From: Polaribacter glomeratus
Lineage (GTDB): Bacteria; Bacteroidota; Bacteroidia; Flavobacteriales; Flavobacteriaceae
Length of the DNA stretch: 64,000 nucleotides
NCBI RefSeq assembly: GCF_002954665.1
Contig: NZ_MSCM01000002.1
Span: 716,767 to 780,766, forward strand
Reading direction: 5' to 3'
This document shows positions 17,984 through 26,913 of this stretch, piece after piece; position 1 is the stretch's first letter, and every line of letters begins with the position of its first letter. The notes below the pieces were generated by a model. The model had not been told where the DNA came from, ran no database searches, and worked only from the letters and a program-made list of their open reading frames with translations. The translations under genes and the position numbers were made by a program.

Positions 17984-19002
17984 TATATAACAGATTTAAA
18001 TTGCTCTAAAAAGCGTTTATCATTTTCGTAAAACATTCTAATATCAGGAATTTGATATAACAACATTGCAATACGTTCTATGCCCATTCCAAATGCGTAC
18101 CCAGAGTATTTTGTTGGATCAATATTAGCGTTTTTCAACACATTAGGATCTACCATTCCACAACCCATAATTTCTAACCAACCGGTACCTTTTGTAATTC
18201 TATAATCAGTTTCTGTTTCTAATCCCCAATAAATATCTACTTCTGCACTTGGCTCTGTAAAAGGGAAATAAGAAGGGCGTAATCTAATTTTCGACTTCCC
18301 AAACATCTCTTTTGTAAAGTATAAAAGTGTTTGTTTTAAATCAGCAAAAGATACATCCGTATCAATATACAAACCTTCTACTTGATGAAAAATACAATGT
18401 GCTCTTGCAGAAATATCTTCATTTCTAAAAACTCTTCCAGGAGAAATTGTTCGTATTGGCGGCTTATTTTCTTCCATATAACGCACTTGTACAGAAGAGG
18501 TATGTGTACGTAATAAAATATCAGGATTTTGCTCAATAAAGAACGTGTCTTGCATGTCTCTTGCAGGATGATATTCTGGCAAGTTTAACGCCGTAAAATT
18601 GTGCCAATCATCTTCAATCTCTGGCCCTTCAGAAACGGTAAAACCAATTCTATTAAAAACCTCAATAATTTGATTTCTAACCAATGAAATTGGATGTCTA
18701 GAACCTAACTCGATTGGTTCTGACGGTCGCGTTAAATCTCCATAAAAAGATTTTTCGCTGGTAGAACCCTCTAAAGTGGCTGTTAATTCAGCAACTTTAT
18801 GTTCTGCAGAGGTTTTTAAACTGTTTAATGCTTGTCCAAAATCCTTACGCAACGCTGCATCCACATTTTTAAATTCTGCAAATAAATCTTTTAACAAACC
18901 TTTAGAACCTAAATATTTTATCCTAAAAGTTTCAACTTCGTCTTTTGTAGTTGCCTTAAAAGATTTTACATCACCAATAAGCTCTTTTACTTTATCTAAC
19001 AT
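17983..19002 (-). CDS. pheS: Phenylalanine-tRNA ligase alpha subunit
   Basis: Catalytic subunit that charges tRNA-Phe, acting as an (alpha-beta)2 enzyme with PheT, which is not in the window. 339 residues is normal. The N-terminal helical region (about 1-90) precedes a class II catalytic core with motif 2 around SPGRVFRNEDISARAHCIFH, the HQVEGL segment, and motif 3 at YAFGMGIERIAMLLYQIPDI. Separate pheS and pheT loci are usual in Bacteroidota. A small acidic gene is coupled to its stop. Confidence 0.97.
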   Translation of the reverse strand: MLDKVKELIGDVKSFKATTKDEVETFRIKYLGSKGLLKDLFAEFKNVDAALRKDFGQALNSLKTSAEHKVAELTATLEGSTSEKSFYGDLTRPSEPIELGSRHPISLVRNQIIEVFNRIGFTVSEGPEIEDDWHNFTALNLPEYHPARDMQDTFFIEQNPDILLRTHTSSVQVRYMEENKPPIRTISPGRVFRNEDISARAHCIFHQVEGLYIDTDVSFADLKQTLLYFTKEMFGKSKIRLRPSYFPFTEPSAEVDIYWGLETETDYRITKGTGWLEIMGCGMVDPNVLKNANIDPTKYSGYAFGMGIERIAMLLYQIPDIRMFYENDKRFLEQFKSVI

Positions 19003-19136
19003 TACATACTAAATTATGTGGCGAATTTACACCTTTTTATTTTTGTTGAATCTAATTTTTGAGTTGAATACTTAAATTATATTAAACTTATAAACTAGAA
19101 AATTAATATATTGTACCTCATAAAAACGGAATTAAA

Positions 19137-22100
19137 ATGAAAGAAAATATCTTAACTAATTTAAAAACATACGCATTTAAAGAGGTTACTTTTGATAAAT
19201 TAATGCAAAATAGAATTAATAAGGTATTAATAGTTTGTTCTAATTACGATTATTATATGCTTGAAGAAGATGGTAGAATCGAGGAACGAATTTTTAATGA
19301 ATACACTTCTTTAAATTTAAGGCATCCACCAAATTTTATTCATGCAAATTCTGCAAAAAGAGCCATTATAATGATGGAGTCTCATCAAATAGACATTGTT
19401 ATTACTTGGTTAGATATTGGTAATCATAATGCTTTTGAAACCTCAAAAAAAATTAAAGAAGCATTTCCTGATGTGCCAATTGCAGCTTTAAGTTATCATT
19501 CTTCGCTGTTAAGAAGTAAGCTACAAAAAGAAAATACAGATAGTATAGATTTTGTTTTTCATTGGAATGGAAATGCAGATATTTTTTTAGCAATTATAAA
19601 ATTAACAGAAGATAGAATGAATGCCGAAGTTGATATTAATGTTGTTGGTGTTAAAGCCATCTTATTGGTAGAAGATTCGCTAAAATTTTATTCTAGATAC
19701 ATTCCTCTTATTTATAAAGTAATTCTTAAACAAACACAAGGATTAATGTCTGAAGGCTTAAATGAGCATAGAAAAATGATGTTAATGCGCGGAAGGCCAA
19801 AAATTTTGCTAGCAACAACTTATGAAGAGGGTATTGGTTTATTTGATAAGTATAAGGATAATTTATTAGGTGTAATATCCGATGTTAATTATTATAAGGA
19901 CGGTGTTAGAAACAAAGAAGCTGGATTCTTGTTTTTAGATTATGTAAGAAATTATAAGCGTTATTTTCCTTTTTTAATTCAATCATCTAATGCAGGGAAC
20001 GAAAAACGTGCCTTAGAACTTAAAGGGAAGTTTTTATACAAACACTCAGAAACTTTGGGTGTTGATATAAAAAATTATATTATGAAATACTTTGCTTTTG
20101 GAGATTTCGAGTTTTGGGATCCTACCCAAATGAAAGTGTTAGCAACAGCTAAAGATTTAGGTGAATTTCAAAGAGCGATAAAGAACGTTAGTGAAGATTG
20201 TTTGATGTATCACGCAACAAGAAGCGAGTTTTCTAAATGGTTAAAATCAAGAGCCCTTTTTTCTTTAGCAGATTTATTAAGCGTTATAGAATATGATGAA
20301 TTTGAAAACAATGATCAAATAAGAGACTTTTTAATTAACGCTATTAAAGCCTATCGAGTTTACAGATCTAGAGGTGTAATTGTAAAATTTAATAAATATA
20401 AATACGATGAGTTTGTTGGCTATGCAAGAATTGGCGAAGGTGCTCTAGGCGGTAAAGCAAGAGGTTTGGCTTTTATAGATTCCTTTTTAAAACGAAATAG
20501 TTTATATAATAAATTTGAAAACGTAAGTATAACAATACCAAGAACTGTTGTAATAAGTACCGATGTTTTTGATCAGTTTATAGATACACACAAACTAATT
20601 AAATTTGCTGCAGAATGCACAGATGATGATAAAATATTACATGAATTTATTTCAAAAGATCTACCAGAATGGGCGCTAGAAGATATTAAAGCATTTTTAA
20701 AAACAACCAAATGCCCAATTGCTGTGCGTTCATCTAGTATGTTAGAAGATTCTAATTATCAGCCTTTTGCGGGCGTATTTGCAACGTATATGATTCCGGA
20801 TTCTGATTTAAACAAAAAAGTTGAAATGGTTTCAAATGCTATTAAGTCTGTTATAGCTTCTGCTTTTTTTGAAAACAGTAAATCTTATTTAAAAGCGATA
20901 GCGCATACTATAGAAGAAGATAAAATGGCTGTAATTTTACAAGAAGTTACAGGTAAACAATACCAAGATGTATATTATCCAAACATTTCTGGAGTTGCAC
21001 GTTCTATTAATTTTTACCCAATTGGCGATGAAAAGGCAAGCGAAGGAATTGCGAATATTGCTTTAGGTTTAGGAGAAATAATTGTTGGAGGTGGTCAAAC
21101 ATTGCGTTTTTCGCCTTATTATCCAAAAAAAGTGTTACAATTATCTTCGCCAGGCTCAACACAAAGAGATACGCAACAGCATTTTTATGGTTTAGATCTA
21201 GATCCAGATAGTTATAAAATATCAACATCCGAAGCAATCAACAAAAAGAAAGTAACTATTAGGCAAGCAGAAAAACATGGATCTTTAAAATTTGTAGCAT
21301 CCACATACGATTTACAAAATAATACAATAAGACCTGGGGTAATGCATGATGGTATTCGTGTAATTACGTTTGATAATATTTTAAAATACAACACGTTTCC
21401 GTTGCCAGAAATTTTACAAGAACTCTTGCGCGTTGGGCAACGAGAAATGAGAAACCCAATAGAAATAGAGTTTGCCGTAAAACTAGATGTACCGTCTGGA
21501 AAACCAAAAGAATTTAGTTTTTTACAGATAAGACCCATTATAGAAAGCATGGAAACGGTTAGTAAATTACCCGAAGATTTAGATATTTCTGAGACCATAA
21601 TTTATTCTGAATCTGCTTTAGGAAATGGTAAATATGAAAATATTTGCGATGTAGTTTATGTAAAACCAGAAACATTTAATTCTGCCAATACAAGAGATAT
21701 TGCCAATGCTGTTGAAGAAATTAATAAAAAATTTGTGGCTTTAGATAAACCTTATATTTTGGTAGGTCCGGGGCGCTGGGGGTCAAGCGATCCTTGGTTA
21801 GGAATTCCGGTGCTTTGGTCTCAAATTTCGGCAGCAAAAATAATAGTAGAATCTGGTTTAAATAATTTTAGAATAGACCCAAGTCAAGGAACTCATTTTT
21901 TTCAAAATTTAACTTCATTTAAAGTGGGGTATTTAACGATAAATCCGTTTATAAATGATGGTTTTTTTGATGTAGATTATTTAAATAAACACGAAGCTAT
22001 TTTTGAAGATTCTTATTTAAGACATATTTCTTTTAAAAATAAACTTACAGTTATTATTGATGGAGAAAAGAATAAAGCAGCTATTTTTAAAGAAGGTATT

Positions 22101-22169
22101 TCATTAAAAAATAGTACTTCGAATATAGAAGAATCATTTGAAGAATTACCTCCAGAAGGATTTATTTAA
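19137..22169 (+). CDS. Double-receiver/PEP-synthase-type ATP-grasp protein
   Basis: A 1010-residue cytoplasmic protein with an uncommon layout. Residues 27-160 look like a degenerate receiver: the phospho-acceptor position is Trp (DIVITW) and the switch Lys is missing. Residues 172-310 form a second receiver with the key residues kept: E179-D180, D249 (VISD), S283/S284 and K302. Residues 433-801 are a PPDK/PEP-synthase N-terminal ATP-grasp domain with GALGGKARGLAF, RSSSMLEDS (R531) and a closing IEFA...LQIRPI. The C-terminal 200 residues carry VGPGRWGSSDPWLG but no phosphohistidine swivel motif and no PEP-binding barrel, so it is not a complete PEP synthase. It reads as a phosphorylation-gated ATP-dependent enzyme or kinase of unknown substrate. 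It lies 178 bp upstream of gdhA. Confidence 0.85.
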   Translation: MKENILTNLKTYAFKEVTFDKLMQNRINKVLIVCSNYDYYMLEEDGRIEERIFNEYTSLNLRHPPNFIHANSAKRAIIMMESHQIDIVITWLDIGNHNAFETSKKIKEAFPDVPIAALSYHSSLLRSKLQKENTDSIDFVFHWNGNADIFLAIIKLTEDRMNAEVDINVVGVKAILLVEDSLKFYSRYIPLIYKVILKQTQGLMSEGLNEHRKMMLMRGRPKILLATTYEEGIGLFDKYKDNLLGVISDVNYYKDGVRNKEAGFLFLDYVRNYKRYFPFLIQSSNAGNEKRALELKGKFLYKHSETLGVDIKNYIMKYFAFGDFEFWDPTQMKVLATAKDLGEFQRAIKNVSEDCLMYHATRSEFSKWLKSRALFSLADLLSVIEYDEFENNDQIRDFLINAIKAYRVYRSRGVIVKFNKYKYDEFVGYARIGEGALGGKARGLAFIDSFLKRNSLYNKFENVSITIPRTVVISTDVFDQFIDTHKLIKFAAECTDDDKILHEFISKDLPEWALEDIKAFLKTTKCPIAVRSSSMLEDSNYQPFAGVFATYMIPDSDLNKKVEMVSNAIKSVIASAFFENSKSYLKAIAHTIEEDKMAVILQEVTGKQYQDVYYPNISGVARSINFYPIGDEKASEGIANIALGLGEIIVGGGQTLRFSPYYPKKVLQLSSPGSTQRDTQQHFYGLDLDPDSYKISTSEAINKKKVTIRQAEKHGSLKFVASTYDLQNNTIRPGVMHDGIRVITFDNILKYNTFPLPEILQELLRVGQREMRNPIEIEFAVKLDVPSGKPKEFSFLQIRPIIESMETVSKLPEDLDISETIIYSESALGNGKYENICDVVYVKPETFNSANTRDIANAVEEINKKFVALDKPYILVGPGRWGSSDPWLGIPVLWSQISAAKIIVESGLNNFRIDPSQGTHFFQNLTSFKVGYLTINPFINDGFFDVDYLNKHEAIFEDSYLRHISFKNKLTVIIDGEKNKAAIFKEGISLKNSTSNIEESFEELPPEGFI

Positions 22170-22276
22170 AATGTATATATAATAAAAAAAGCACTTTAAA
22201 CAAATAAAAAAACAGTAAGATTCGTAAAAAACGGATAAATTATTGTTAAATATTAAAAAACACGATAGATATTTTA

Positions 22277-22306
22277 TTTCAAAATCAATTTTAAAATGTA
22301 TTTTTG
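22277..22306 (+). promoter_or_regulatory. Promoter of the first glutamate dehydrogenase gene
   Basis: TTTC at 22277-22280, an 18-nt spacer and TATTTTTG at 22299-22306 fit the Bacteroidota consensus with one mismatch, 41 bp before the ATG. It gives this gene its own start, separate from the ATP-grasp gene. Confidence 0.5.
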
Positions 22307-22347
22307 ATCTTAAAATTATTCAATAAAAAGTTATTAATTATATCATT

Positions 22348-23685
22348 ATGAATGTAAAAGAAATTTTAACAAATTTGGAAACTAAACACCCTGGTGAAAA
22401 AGAATATTTACAGGCTGTTAAAGAAGTTTTAGAGTCTATTGAAACTATATATAATGAAAACCCACAATACGAAGCGGCTAAAATTATTGAACGCTTGGTA
22501 GAACCAGATCGAATTTTAACATTTAGAATTTCTTGGATAGATGATGCAGGGCAGGTTCAAGTAAATTTAGGTCATAGAGTACAATATAACAATGCTATAG
22601 GACCCTATAAAGGAGGAATTCGTTTACATCCAAGTGTAAATTTAAGCATATTAAAGTTTCTAGGTTTTGAGCAAATATTTAAAAACGCCTTAACAACATT
22701 ACCAATGGGTGGTGGAAAAGGAGGTTCTGATTTTAATCCAAAAGGAAAATCAGACACCGAAATTATGCGTTTCTGCCAGGCATTTATGTTAGAATTATGG
22801 AGAATGATTGGCCCAAGTACAGATGTGCCAGCTGGTGATATTGGAACCGGAGGTAGAGAAATTGGGTTTATGTACGGTATGTATAAAAAATTACAGCATG
22901 AACATACTGGTGTTTTTACAGGAAAAGGATTAAATTGGGGAGGAAGCTTGATTAGACCAGAAGCAACTGGTTTTGGTGGTGTTTACTTTACAAAACAAAT
23001 GTTAGAAACTAAAAACGATAGCTTTAAAGGTAAAACAATTGCACTTTCTGGTTTTGGAAATGTAACTTGGGGTGTAGCTTTAAAAATTACAGAATTAGGC
23101 GGAAAAGTAGTTACTATTTCTGGTCCTGATGGATATATTTATGATGAAAAAGGTTTAGATGATGATAAAATAAGTTATTTATTACATTTAAGAGCTTCTA
23201 ATAACGACATCGTTTCGCCTTATGTAGATGAATTTCCAGAAGCAAAATTTTATCCTAATGAAAAACCTTGGAGTGTAAAATGTGATATTGCAATGCCTTG
23301 TGCAACGCAAAATGAGTTAAATGAAGAAGATGCAACAAAATTAGTTGAAAATGGTGTGCAATATATTGCAGAAGTTTCTAATATGGGTTGTACTGCAGAT
23401 GCTGTTCATGTATTTCATAATGCTAAAATTTTATATGGACCAGGTAAAGCAGTAAATGCAGGTGGTGTTGGTGTTTCTGGTTTAGAAATGTCTCAAAACG
23501 CAATGAAACTAAACTGGACCAGAGAAGAAGTAGATGACAAACTGCATCAAATAATGCATTCTATTCATACTGCTTGTTTAAAATACGGTACAGAAGAAGA
23601 TGGCTATATTAATTATGCTAAAGGAGCAAATATTGCCGGTTTTATAAAAGTAGCAGATGCTATGTTAGATTTAGGAGTTGTGTAA
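22348..23685 (+). CDS. gdhA: Glutamate dehydrogenase, NAD-type coenzyme motif
   Basis: A 445-residue hexameric (family I) glutamate dehydrogenase interconverting glutamate and 2-oxoglutarate plus ammonia. Catalytic residues are present: K88 (GPYKGG), K112, K124 (GGGKGGSDF) and D164 (PAGDIG), each one number lower than in the Clostridium symbiosum enzyme. The dinucleotide loop reads GFGNVTWG and ends SGPDGYIYD, as in the NAD-specific C. symbiosum enzyme, which suggests a catabolic NAD role; this is inferred. It has its own promoter and terminator. A second, clearly different paralogue follows. Confidence 0.93.
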   Translation: MNVKEILTNLETKHPGEKEYLQAVKEVLESIETIYNENPQYEAAKIIERLVEPDRILTFRISWIDDAGQVQVNLGHRVQYNNAIGPYKGGIRLHPSVNLSILKFLGFEQIFKNALTTLPMGGGKGGSDFNPKGKSDTEIMRFCQAFMLELWRMIGPSTDVPAGDIGTGGREIGFMYGMYKKLQHEHTGVFTGKGLNWGGSLIRPEATGFGGVYFTKQMLETKNDSFKGKTIALSGFGNVTWGVALKITELGGKVVTISGPDGYIYDEKGLDDDKISYLLHLRASNNDIVSPYVDEFPEAKFYPNEKPWSVKCDIAMPCATQNELNEEDATKLVENGVQYIAEVSNMGCTADAVHVFHNAKILYGPGKAVNAGGVGVSGLEMSQNAMKLNWTREEVDDKLHQIMHSIHTACLKYGTEEDGYINYAKGANIAGFIKVADAMLDLGVV

Positions 23686-23704
23686 AATAGATATATTAAA
23701 AATT

Positions 23705-23738
23705 AAAACGCATCAATTTTTTTGATGCGTTTTTTTTT
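23705..23738 (+). terminator. Terminator of the first gdh gene
   Basis: A 12-bp stem AAAACGCATCAA (23705-23716) paired with its complement at 23722-23733, followed by a T-run. The core CGCATCAA/TTGATGCG is repeated in the terminator of the second gdh gene. Confidence 0.9.
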
Positions 23739-23880
23739 GCTTTTTACAGAAATATCAAGTAATATTATATAAATTTTTGTAAACTAAAAAGAATAATCAT
23801 TTTTATTTTATGATATTCAAAAATTCTTATCTTTACAACGTTAAATTTTTATATAATTCGTAAAAAAAACACCAAAAATT

Positions 23881-25224
23881 ATGGAATTGAAAATTAAAGA
23901 GTTTATGGAAATGGTTAAAAAAAGAAATAACCATGAACCAGAATTTTTACAAGCCGTTCAAGAAGTTGCAGAAACTGTAATTCCTTATATTACAAATCAC
24001 GATATTTATAACGGTAAAAACATTTTACTTAGAATGGTAGAGCCAGAAAGATTAATTTCTTTTAGAGTTTCTTGGGTAGATGATAACGGAGATATACAGG
24101 TAAATAGAGGATATAGAATACAAATGAATTCTGCAATTGGTCCTTACAAAGGTGGTTTGCGTTTTCATCCAACAGTAAATGCTAGCATTTTAAAGTTTTT
24201 AGCTTTTGAGCAAGTGTTTAAAAACTCTTTAACAACTTTGCCAATGGGTGGAGGTAAAGGAGGCTCTGATTTTGATCCTAAAGGAAAATCAGACAATGAA
24301 ATTATGCGTTTTTGTCACTCTTTTATGTCAGAATTATACAGACATATTGGCCATAATACAGATGTTCCAGCAGGAGATATTGGTGTAGGTTCTAGAGAAA
24401 TAGGTTTTATGTTTGGAATGTATAAAAAACTTAACAATACGTTTACCGGCGTTTTAACTGGTAAAGGTGCGTCTTGGGGTGGTTCTTTAATTAGACCAGA
24501 AGCAACTGGTTATGGCACAGTTTACTTTGCACAAAACATGTTATTGCGCAAAGAAGACACCTTTGAAGGTAAAAAAGTAGTTATTTCTGGTTCTGGAAAT
24601 GTAGCACAATATGCTGCGGAAAAAGCGATAGAAATAGGAGCAACTGTTTTAACATTATCAGATTCTCAAGGTTATATTTATGATGAAGACGGTATAGATT
24701 CAGAAAAACTAAAACACGTTATGTTTATTAAAAACGAAAAACGTGGCAGAATTAGTGAATATGTAGAAAAATACCCAAATGCAAAATTCTTTGAAGGAGA
24801 AAGACCTTGGTCTGTTAAATGCGATATTGCTTTGCCATGTGCAACGCAAAATGAGTTAAATGGAGATGAGGCAAAAGCATTAATAGCAAACGGGTGTATG
24901 TGTGTTTCAGAAGGAGCAAATATGCCTTCTACACCAGAGGCGATTCACGAGTTTCAAAAAGGAAAAATATTATTTGCCCCAGGAAAAGCTTCAAACGCAG
25001 GTGGTGTAGCAACTTCTGGTTTAGAAATGAGTCAGAATTCATTGCGTTTAAGTTGGTCTCGTAAAGAGGTGGATGATAAATTAAAAGATATTATGGAAGA
25101 TATTCATGATTCTTGTGTGCAATATGGAGAAAATGAAGATGGTTCCATAGACTATATCAAAGGTGCAAATATTGCAGGTTTTGTTAAAGTTGCAGATGCC
25201 ATGTTAGCACAAGGAGTCGTATAA
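23881..25224 (+). CDS. gdhA: Glutamate dehydrogenase, NADP-type coenzyme motif
   Basis: A 447-residue family I glutamate dehydrogenase, the same length as the NADP enzyme of enterobacteria. Catalytic residues K90, K114, K126 and D166 are present. The coenzyme loop reads SGSGNVAQYAAEKA and ends LSDSQGYIYD, like the NADP-linked biosynthetic enzymes; the upstream paralogue instead has the GFGNV/SGPDG form. This one would assimilate ammonia. A weak promoter-like TATCTTTA lies at 23828-23835, and it has its own terminator, so the two genes can be controlled separately. Confidence 0.95.
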   Translation: MELKIKEFMEMVKKRNNHEPEFLQAVQEVAETVIPYITNHDIYNGKNILLRMVEPERLISFRVSWVDDNGDIQVNRGYRIQMNSAIGPYKGGLRFHPTVNASILKFLAFEQVFKNSLTTLPMGGGKGGSDFDPKGKSDNEIMRFCHSFMSELYRHIGHNTDVPAGDIGVGSREIGFMFGMYKKLNNTFTGVLTGKGASWGGSLIRPEATGYGTVYFAQNMLLRKEDTFEGKKVVISGSGNVAQYAAEKAIEIGATVLTLSDSQGYIYDEDGIDSEKLKHVMFIKNEKRGRISEYVEKYPNAKFFEGERPWSVKCDIALPCATQNELNGDEAKALIANGCMCVSEGANMPSTPEAIHEFQKGKILFAPGKASNAGGVATSGLEMSQNSLRLSWSRKEVDDKLKDIMEDIHDSCVQYGENEDGSIDYIKGANIAGFVKVADAMLAQGVV

Positions 25225-25254
25225 AGATTCAGTAGTAAGTTTAAATCTAAGAAG

Positions 25255-25282
25255 CGCATCAATTTATTTGATGCGTTTTTTT
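25255..25282 (+). terminator. Terminator of the second gdh gene
   Basis: An 8-bp stem CGCATCAA (25255-25262) and TTGATGCG (25268-25275) with a 5-nt loop and T-run. The stem is the same as the core of the terminator after the first gdh gene. Confidence 0.88.
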
Positions 25283-25342
25283 ATTTAGAACCATAAATAT
25301 CGTAGTTTTTAAAAAATTATTTAACCTATTAACTTTAAAATA

Positions 25343-25963
25343 ATGATTTTAGTGTCACATTTTTTTTTCGGATTTATTTTTTCTTTTTTAGGCTCAATAA
25401 CGCCAAGTATGCTAAACATGACAGCATTAAAAATTAGTTTAGAAAACGGAAAAGAGCAACTTAATAAATATGCAATTGGTGTATCGCTTGTTGTAATTCC
25501 GCAAGTTTATATAGCTGTTTTTTTAACTAAGCATATTGTAGAAAATCCATCAATTTTAGAAATTTTGGAGAAGATAGGAATTGTAATTTTTATTTTTTTA
25601 TCCTATTATTTTTATAGAGAATCTAAAAAAAGTAAAATTAAGATTGAAACAACTGCTGTTAAAAAAGAAAATGCCTTTTTAGCAGGAATTACGTTATCCG
25701 TTTTAAACATGTTTTCGATTCCTTTTTTCTGCGGATCAGTGGCCACTTTAGATGCTTTTAAGCTATTTAGTTTTAACTCTAGCGCTGTTTTATTTTTTGT
25801 TGTAGGTTCTTTAATCGGTACGTTTTATATTCTTTATTTGTACGGAAAATTTGCAAAAATAATTCAGAAAAAAACAGGTGAACTGACTAAAGACATCAAT
25901 TTAATTCTATCTATTTTAACAGGTTTAGTCGCCGTTTTTACAATTATAAAATCACTTATTTAA
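25343..25963 (+). CDS. LysE-family amino-acid exporter
   Basis: A 206-residue inner-membrane protein with about six hydrophobic helices. It has the LysE/RhtB pattern: an N-terminal GSITPSMLNMTALKISLENG (helix 1 end and the conserved Pro/Gly turn), a charged central loop (RESKKSKIKIETTAVKKEN), then a repeated half starting FLAGITLSVLNMFSIPFF. Such proteins export lysine, arginine, homoserine or other small amino acids. It follows the gdh pair, but their terminator separates it. It is 6 bp from the hydrolase gene and probably shares its transcript. Confidence 0.85.
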   Translation: MILVSHFFFGFIFSFLGSITPSMLNMTALKISLENGKEQLNKYAIGVSLVVIPQVYIAVFLTKHIVENPSILEILEKIGIVIFIFLSYYFYRESKKSKIKIETTAVKKENAFLAGITLSVLNMFSIPFFCGSVATLDAFKLFSFNSSAVLFFVVGSLIGTFYILYLYGKFAKIIQKKTGELTKDINLILSILTGLVAVFTIIKSLI

Positions 25964-25969
25964 AAGTAT

Positions 25970-26809
25970 ATGAAAATAATTAAAAACACAATTATTCAAG
26001 GAAAACACAATAAACCAATTTTAGTGGATATTTTTTATAAAGAAACAAATCTACCAAAACAAATAGTTGTTTTTTGCCATGGCTACAAAGGGTTTAAAGA
26101 TTGGGGCGCGTGGAATATTATGGCGGAAACTTTTGCGGAAGCAGGGTTTTTCTTTATTAAATTTAATTTTTCACACAACGGAGGAACTGCTAATAACCCA
26201 ATAGATTTTTCTGATTTAGAAGCTTTTGGTAATAATAATTACACTAAAGAATTGGATGATTTAGAAACTGTTATTGACTGGTTTTCTAACAATTTGGATA
26301 TTAAAAAAGAACTTAATTTAGAAGCTATTTCTTTGATTGGTCATAGTAGAGGAGGAGGAATCGTGTTGTTAAAAACGAATGAAGACGCTCGTATAAAAAA
26401 AGTAATTACGTTAGCAGGAGTTTGTGATTTTGAGAAAAGAACTGCTACTATTGGCGATTTACAACAATGGAAAAAAGACGGTGTTAAACACGTTTTAAAT
26501 GGAAGAACAAAACAGCAGATGCCACATTTTTATCAGTTTTATGAAGATTTCATCAAAAATAAAGAACGTTTTAACATCAAAAAAGCAACGGAGAATATAG
26601 AAATTCCGCATCTGATAATTCACGGAGATGCAGATACGTCTGTTTTGATTGAGGAAGCAGAAAATTTGCATAAATGGAATTTAAAAAGTGAATATCAAAT
26701 TATTGAAAATGCAAATCATGTTTTTAATACTTCTCATCCGTGGAAAGAAAAAAAGGCGTCAAAAGAATTAGAAAGTACCATAAAACTTTGTGTAGATTTT
26801 TTGAAGTAA
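25970..26809 (+). CDS. Alpha/beta-hydrolase (dienelactone-hydrolase/BAAT-like)
   Basis: A 279-residue soluble hydrolase without signal peptide. The oxyanion segment VVFCHGYKGFKDWG is followed by the nucleophile elbow GHSRGGG (Ser about residue 125), the acid in LIIHGDADTSV and the histidine in NANHVFNTSH, completing the Ser-Asp-His triad. Substrate unknown; esterase, acyl-transferase or peptidase are all possible in this fold. It lies 6 bp after the LysE-type gene and ends at a strong hairpin terminator. Confidence 0.88.
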   Translation: MKIIKNTIIQGKHNKPILVDIFYKETNLPKQIVVFCHGYKGFKDWGAWNIMAETFAEAGFFFIKFNFSHNGGTANNPIDFSDLEAFGNNNYTKELDDLETVIDWFSNNLDIKKELNLEAISLIGHSRGGGIVLLKTNEDARIKKVITLAGVCDFEKRTATIGDLQQWKKDGVKHVLNGRTKQQMPHFYQFYEDFIKNKERFNIKKATENIEIPHLIIHGDADTSVLIEEAENLHKWNLKSEYQIIENANHVFNTSHPWKEKKASKELESTIKLCVDFLK

Positions 26810-26828
26810 ATACATTGTTTTAAACAAA

Positions 26829-26856
26829 AAAAATCGAACAGAAATGTTCGATTTTT
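26829..26856. terminator. Bidirectional terminator with GAAA loop
   Basis: A 12-bp stem AAAAATCGAACA (26829-26840) and its complement (26845-26856) closed by GAAA, flanked by A- and T-runs. It serves the hydrolase gene and the convergent hemD. Confidence 0.88.
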
Positions 26857-26913
26857 TGGTATATTTCTATAAAATCACACGCTAATAAATAGAGTATAAT
26901 AATTTAGACTAAA

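Noticed and set aside
23705..25282. Similar hairpins as a dispersed mobile repeat
   Set aside because: Both are placed at the ends of gdh genes with T-runs, so terminators explain them.
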